The notes under the pieces were generated by a model that searched no databases, had not been told where the DNA came from, and saw only the letters and a list, made by a program, of their open reading frames with translations. 64,000 bases of DNA from Diphasiastrum complanatum. Taxonomy: Eukaryota > Streptophyta > Lycopodiopsida > Lycopodiales > Lycopodiaceae. The position numbers and the translations under genes were made by a program. The stretch is taken from contig CM055111.1 in assembly GCA_029204225.1 (NCBI GenBank), positions 24,861,874 to 24,925,873 of the forward strand, given 5' to 3'. Below, one piece after another: positions 59,457 to 64,000 of the stretch; position 1 is the stretch's first letter, and each line of letters begins with the position of its first letter.

Positions 59457-60138
59457 TGTTAAAAATTCACAATTCTAGCTTGACTAGTTTTGGTCATATG
59501 ACTTGTAAATAGTTAGATGGTCATGATGTGGCTTGTCACACGTGCCAAATAGCATAGGATTCCATTCATAAGGATGTTCTCAAGTAGACCTAAGTGTTAG
59601 AACCTTTGGAATGAGTCCAAATTATGCTTAGATACAAGGGAGAAAAAATAGGAGCTATTTTTGGTAATTTTTGCATTGTTGAGGGATCTCCAAGATTCCA
59701 ACCCTAACTTGGTAGGGATGAAAGATCCACCAAAATTAACATTAGGGATAGGTTTAGGGCTACTCATACCTGCCCAAAACCGTGATGGATCATGTATATA
59801 TAGGTGATGATATCTCACCAAAATCAATCAAGCAATTTCATGATTTTTCTCTCATAATGGTGCAATTGCTCTCTATGTTCATAATTGTTTGAGTACTTGT
59901 GATTACTAATGATTATAGGATTGAATGTAGGTCTGGTGTACAGTACTCAGACTGTGGGAGGCCGTACTTTCACACGTGTGAATCCTTCTTCAAGGATTTA
60001 GGCCATTTAGTGAGGTTCAAGCATAGATTTTTGATGGATTTTGATGGTTCAACTTGTGCTAATCTTATGAAATCATAATCTATTGTTTCCCTCATCATTT
60101 CAAGTGTTTTAGGACCCTTATTTGCTGTAATTTTTACA
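59457..60138 (+). repeat. Copia D2 5' LTR
   Basis: Starts TGTTAAAA, ends TTTTTACA, and carries GGCCGTACTTTCACACGTGTG at 59960-59980 with the palindrome intact (D1 has CAAACGTGTG). Confidence 0.92.
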
Positions 60139-60949
60139 TGGTGTCAGAGCCTAAAGGCTGAAATGAGCTAAATCCTTGGTTTTCATTCAATTTGATCACA
60201 ATTTTTGATCTAAATCTTGTGTAGATTGGATCTTAGCATCTAGTATTGATTCTAGAACTCAAAGTGAGTCAAATACATTGGAGATTGGTGTTGTGTGACT
60301 TCATTTGCAGGTGTTTAGGTGTCTAAAACCAGAGGCAAAGTTGAATTCAATTCACATTACCAAGATAGCAAGTTTTGCTTGCTCCAAGCATTGATTTCTA
60401 AGCGAGTTTTGGAGGTGATTTCATAGAGGAGGCTTTCTAGCATTCAAGGAGAGGGAAGATCAGAGTTTTGGGGACTCTTCAAGGCTGTTCTAAGGTGTAG
60501 TAGCCACCTCCTAAAGTGATTTAGGTTCAATCCAACCATTGCTTGACTTATGCACCAAATTAGATCAATTTTTCATCAATTTTGATCATTTTTTGCTTGT
60601 GATTGGATAGTAGATTGTGTTGCATCCTCATTAAGTTCCATTTAGATCTTTTACAAGTGATTTTGGAAGTATATTAGGTTGCTGAAATTCACTCTTGATC
60701 AGATCATTTGGAAGCTTTAATGTTCTTTATAGAAAGAGGGGCAATTCTACTAGTATTGTCTACTTCAATCAAGCAAGTGCATTGTTTCTAGTATTCTATG
60801 ATTTGATTTTGTTAGAGATCATTCTTAGATCTTTATAGGAAGTCTATTACTGATCTTTTCAGGTCCCTAAGAAGTGGGATAAGGTAGACCTTCAATCAAA
60901 TCAATAGAAGTAACCTTCATTTGTGTCAAGTCCTTGATTAGGAGACTAG
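60139..60949 (+). promoter_or_regulatory. Copia D2 primer site and leader
   Basis: TGGTGTCAGAGCC, one base off the standard primer site, is followed by a leader like D1's. Confidence 0.8.
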
Positions 60950-63900
60950 ATGGCATCTATAAATGCATATCTTTTGGATACTAATGAAAGGCTCAAAACT
61001 AACTATTCCATATGGAAAGTTAGAATGGAATCTATCATGATCATGCAAGATCTGATGGAAATTGTAAATGGTAAGGAGGGTGAACCTATTCATCCTCAAG
61101 AAAAAGCCAAATACATCAAGAGGTGCAATGTTGCACTACATTGCATAAAAATGAATGTTGCAAATGAACTCTTAAGAGAGGTAGGAGATTGCACTTTGGC
61201 TCAATATGCTTGGGAGACTTTGCAAAAGGTCTATGAATCCAAGAACCAAACTAGAATGTTAGCTTTGAAGAATCAAATCTATAGAAGCTATCAAAAGAAA
61301 GGAGAGAGTGCACATACTTTTGTCCTAAGAGTAAAGGAATTGAACAAAGAGCTAGCCTTTATAGGTGACCCTATCAAGGATGAAGAGCTTGTTCAACTCA
61401 TATTGAATGGACTAAGCTTTGAATTTGACAATTTGGTTCAGGGATATGCAATTATGGGTAAGCTACCCATACTTGAAGAACTCCAAGGCACACTCATGGC
61501 CGAGGAATCAAGAAGGAGCCAAATGCAAGAGAGGATGGATAGGCTTTCCATCCAAGGTGGAGATGACCAAGCTCTCTTCACCAAAGGCAAAGGCAAGTCC
61601 AAAGGCAAAGGATCAACATTCAAGAAGTCTACAAAGCTTGAGGATCAAGAAGGACCCCCAAAGGCATCTCCATCAACCACCAAAGTCAAGAAGGACAAAT
61701 CAAAGGTGAAGTGCTACTATTGTAGCAAGATGGGGCATTATGCCTCGGAATGCTTCAAGAGGAAGCAAGATCAAAGCCAAGCCAACATGAGCAAAGAGGA
61801 GGAGGAGGAGAGTTCACATGAGGACTCTCTCATGATGTCCATATTTTCTTCAACAAGCTTCAAAGGAGAAGATCCTTGGTGGATTGACTCGGGTGCTAGT
61901 TCACACATGACTAGTAAAAGGGAGATTTTCTCTTCTCTCTTATCTTATGATGGACCTATAAAGTCTATCTATACAGCAAATGATGAAGCTTGTAAGATTG
62001 AAGGAGTTGGTAGCATTCCCCTTTGCTTAGGATCTTCCAAAAAGATCAACATAGAAGGTGTTTTGTACATTCCTACAATAACAAAGAATCTACTAAGTGT
62101 TGACCAAATGGTAGACAATGGTTTCAATGTTGACTTTGCTTCAAATGAATGTTTCATCAAGAAGAAGGGTAAGATAGTGGCTAAGGGCACTAGACTTGGC
62201 AAACTTTATAAGCTGGATGCATTTGTGGATACTAATGTTGTCATGTTGGCCGAGAAGAGCAAGATATCTACCTTTACTTTATGGCACAAAAGACTTGGAC
62301 ATGTCAACTCGGGTTCCATGGAGGCTATGATCAAGGAGGAGTATGCTTTAGGCCTACCAAGGTCTATTGGGAAGGAAGACAAGGTTTGTGAAGCTTGTGC
62401 CTTATCCAAGGCACATAAGAAGGTGTTTCCTAACTCCATCACAAAGTCATCTCATCCTCTTGAACTCATACACTCGGATGTGCACATTGCTAGCACCAAA
62501 TCTAATGGAGGTTCATCCATGTTTTTAACCTTCATTGATGACTACTCAAGATATTGTTGGGTGTTCTTACTTTCCTTCAAGTCTCAAGTATTTGATACTT
62601 TTGTAAAGTTCAAGTTGTTTGTGAAAAAGCATCATAATCATAGCATCAAGATTCTTAGAAGTGACAATGGTGGAGAATTCATCTCCAATGAGTTCAAGGC
62701 CTTTTGTGAAGAGGAAGGGATCAAGAAAGAGACTTCTTGTCCTTACACTCCTCAACAAAATGGAGTTGCTGAAAGAAGGAATAGAACATTATGTGAATGT
62801 TCTAAGGCTTTAAGATTAGATGCTTGTTTGCCCAAATCCTTTTGGGGTGAGTCTCTTGTATGTGCAAACTACTTGATGAATAGGGTGTCTTGCAAAGCAA
62901 TTGAAGGCAAAACTCCTTATGAGATGTTGTATGGAAAGAAACCCAATCTTAATCACTTGAAAGTTTTTGGGTGTATATGTTATGTGCATGTGCCATTGGA
63001 AACAAGAACCAAGGAGGATCCATCTTCCACAAGAGGGATCGTGCTTGGATATGCAAGCTCAAGCAAGGGCTACAAAGTCTATCTCCCATCCTTGAACAAA
63101 TTTGTTGTTTCAAGGGATGTCATCTTTGATGAACATCATATGCATATGCTTGAAGAAGGCTCAAGTGCTCCAACAATCAAGAAGAAGATGGCCGAGGAGC
63201 AAGATCTTGGTTTTGAGGAGGAGCTCATGGAGGAGCAAGCACCAAACCCACCTATCACACCAAGGAGATCTTCAAGGGCAAAAGTGGAGCCATCAAGGCT
63301 CACATATCAAGGCAAAGGACAGCAAGTTGAGGGTATCTCATCCACTTCTTATGCTTTATCTAGTTTTGAAGAACCGTCTAATGTTGAAGATGCATTGAAC
63401 TCCAAAGAATGGTATAAAGCTATGTTGGATGAGTATGATGCCTTGATTGAGAATGAAACTTGGTTGCTTGTTGAGAGACATCAAAGGAATGTAATAGGAT
63501 GCAAGTGGGTCTTCAAGCTTAAGTTGAATGCAAATGGTAGTGTTAAAAAACATAAAGCAAGATTAGTTGCAAAAGGTTATGCTCAAGAGAGAGGGATAGA
63601 CTATGAGGAAACTTTTGCACCCGTGGCCAAGATGGTCACAATAAGACTAATCATTGCACTTGCATCACATTTTGGATGGATTCTATGTCAAATGGATGTC
63701 TCTAATGCTTTCTTGAATGGTTTTTTGGAAGAGGATATCTATATGGAGCAGCCACAAGGGTTCATCAAGCATGGAATGGAGAACAAAGTATGCCATCTCC
63801 AAAGAAGCATCTATGGCTTGAAGCAAGCCTCGAGATCTTGGAATTCAAGACTACATTGCTATCTTATTTCACTTTCTTTTGTTCAAAGTGAATATGATCC

Positions 63901-64000
63901 CACTCTTTACATTAAGTTTGATGATGTTGGTATTGTACTTTTACTCATTTATGTAGATGACATCATCATTAGTGGAAATAGTATTGATGGTATTGAAAAA
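60950..64000 (+). CDS. Copia D2 Gag-Pol polyprotein, 3'-truncated by the window
   Basis: Open for 1,017 codons from ATG 60950 with no stop before the window end. Gag domain about 10-215; zinc knuckle CYYCSKMGHYASEC starting at residue 255; protease DSGA at 313-316. The integrase zinc domain starts near 444 (LWHKRLGH, later CEACALSKAH). The integrase core has Asp510, Asp572 and Glu608, an exact D,D35E spacing. RT catalytic YVDD is at 1001-1004. Copia polyproteins of this type are about 1,300 residues, so only the RT end and RNase H are missing from view. It differs from D1 by one lost codon near residue 16. Likely functional. Confidence 0.93.
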   Translation, partial: MASINAYLLDTNERLKTNYSIWKVRMESIMIMQDLMEIVNGKEGEPIHPQEKAKYIKRCNVALHCIKMNVANELLREVGDCTLAQYAWETLQKVYESKNQTRMLALKNQIYRSYQKKGESAHTFVLRVKELNKELAFIGDPIKDEELVQLILNGLSFEFDNLVQGYAIMGKLPILEELQGTLMAEESRRSQMQERMDRLSIQGGDDQALFTKGKGKSKGKGSTFKKSTKLEDQEGPPKASPSTTKVKKDKSKVKCYYCSKMGHYASECFKRKQDQSQANMSKEEEEESSHEDSLMMSIFSSTSFKGEDPWWIDSGASSHMTSKREIFSSLLSYDGPIKSIYTANDEACKIEGVGSIPLCLGSSKKINIEGVLYIPTITKNLLSVDQMVDNGFNVDFASNECFIKKKGKIVAKGTRLGKLYKLDAFVDTNVVMLAEKSKISTFTLWHKRLGHVNSGSMEAMIKEEYALGLPRSIGKEDKVCEACALSKAHKKVFPNSITKSSHPLELIHSDVHIASTKSNGGSSMFLTFIDDYSRYCWVFLLSFKSQVFDTFVKFKLFVKKHHNHSIKILRSDNGGEFISNEFKAFCEEEGIKKETSCPYTPQQNGVAERRNRTLCECSKALRLDACLPKSFWGESLVCANYLMNRVSCKAIEGKTPYEMLYGKKPNLNHLKVFGCICYVHVPLETRTKEDPSSTRGIVLGYASSSKGYKVYLPSLNKFVVSRDVIFDEHHMHMLEEGSSAPTIKKKMAEEQDLGFEEELMEEQAPNPPITPRRSSRAKVEPSRLTYQGKGQQVEGISSTSYALSSFEEPSNVEDALNSKEWYKAMLDEYDALIENETWLLVERHQRNVIGCKWVFKLKLNANGSVKKHKARLVAKGYAQERGIDYEETFAPVAKMVTIRLIIALASHFGWILCQMDVSNAFLNGFLEEDIYMEQPQGFIKHGMENKVCHLQRSIYGLKQASRSWNSRLHCYLISLSFVQSEYDPTLYIKFDDVGIVLLLIYVDDIIISGNSIDGIEK

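Larger units (their letters stand above)
59457..64000 (+). mobile_element. Copia element D2, inserted in G, cut by window end
   Basis: 682-bp 5' LTR, primer site, leader and a single open gag-pol frame to the window edge. All sites deleted in D1 are present. The 3' LTR and target duplication are outside the window (left flank GCTTC). It is the most complete Copia element here and a candidate source of enzymes for D1 and perhaps E. Confidence 0.93.

Overview
The window looks like nuclear DNA of a land plant with a large, repeat-filled genome. Coding islands are spliced with short GT-AG introns, the base composition is AT-rich, and most of the sequence is LTR retrotransposon in all stages of decay. 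The retrotransposon primer sites read TGGTATCAGAGC, the usual plant initiator-Met site. The only host gene that looks intact encodes a plant-type C2H2 zinc-finger protein with a QALGGH finger and two EAR-type repressor motifs. I cannot name the species. A fern or other non-seed plant, or a conifer, would fit; this is inference.

Layout. 1-2.2 kb: minus-strand Ty3/gypsy remnant with an aspartic-protease domain. 3.6-7.9 kb: the zinc-finger gene, with a putative 2.6-kb leader intron and an upstream ORF. 9.0-16.8 kb: Copia element A (10850-16825), nearly whole, with 691-bp LTRs differing at 7 sites and a broken pol. 17-25 kb: CACTA and Copia scraps, microsatellites, and an orphan LTR plus leader related to family D. 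26-34 kb: three decayed Copia pol segments (B1, C, B2) and fragment H, which is related to element E. 34.5-37.1 kb, minus strand: a decayed spliced gene resembling a DNA-transposon transposase. 37-41 kb: Copia fragments and diverged tandem duplications. 41.6-49.6 kb: a multi-exon gene whose 3' end encodes a beta-class (DNA N4/N6-type) methyltransferase fold. It carries several stops and is interrupted by the very young element E. 50.7-64 kb: a nest in which a gypsy gag was hit by minus-strand Copia G, which was hit by D1 and D2 (both plus strand). D2 runs off the right edge with an uninterrupted gag-pol frame.

Three items stand out. (1) Element E (42823-48377) has a 5-bp target duplication and LTRs differing at 1 of 647 bases. 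It encodes a normal Copia Gag fused to about 490 residues I do not recognise, then a further 270-codon stretch in the same frame after one stop, and no protease, integrase, RT or RNase H. (2) The methyltransferase-like pseudogene that E landed in. (3) A palindromic CACACGTGTG motif, often beside GGCCGTAC, shared by LTRs of otherwise different Copia families here.

Element names A to H are labels used only for this window.
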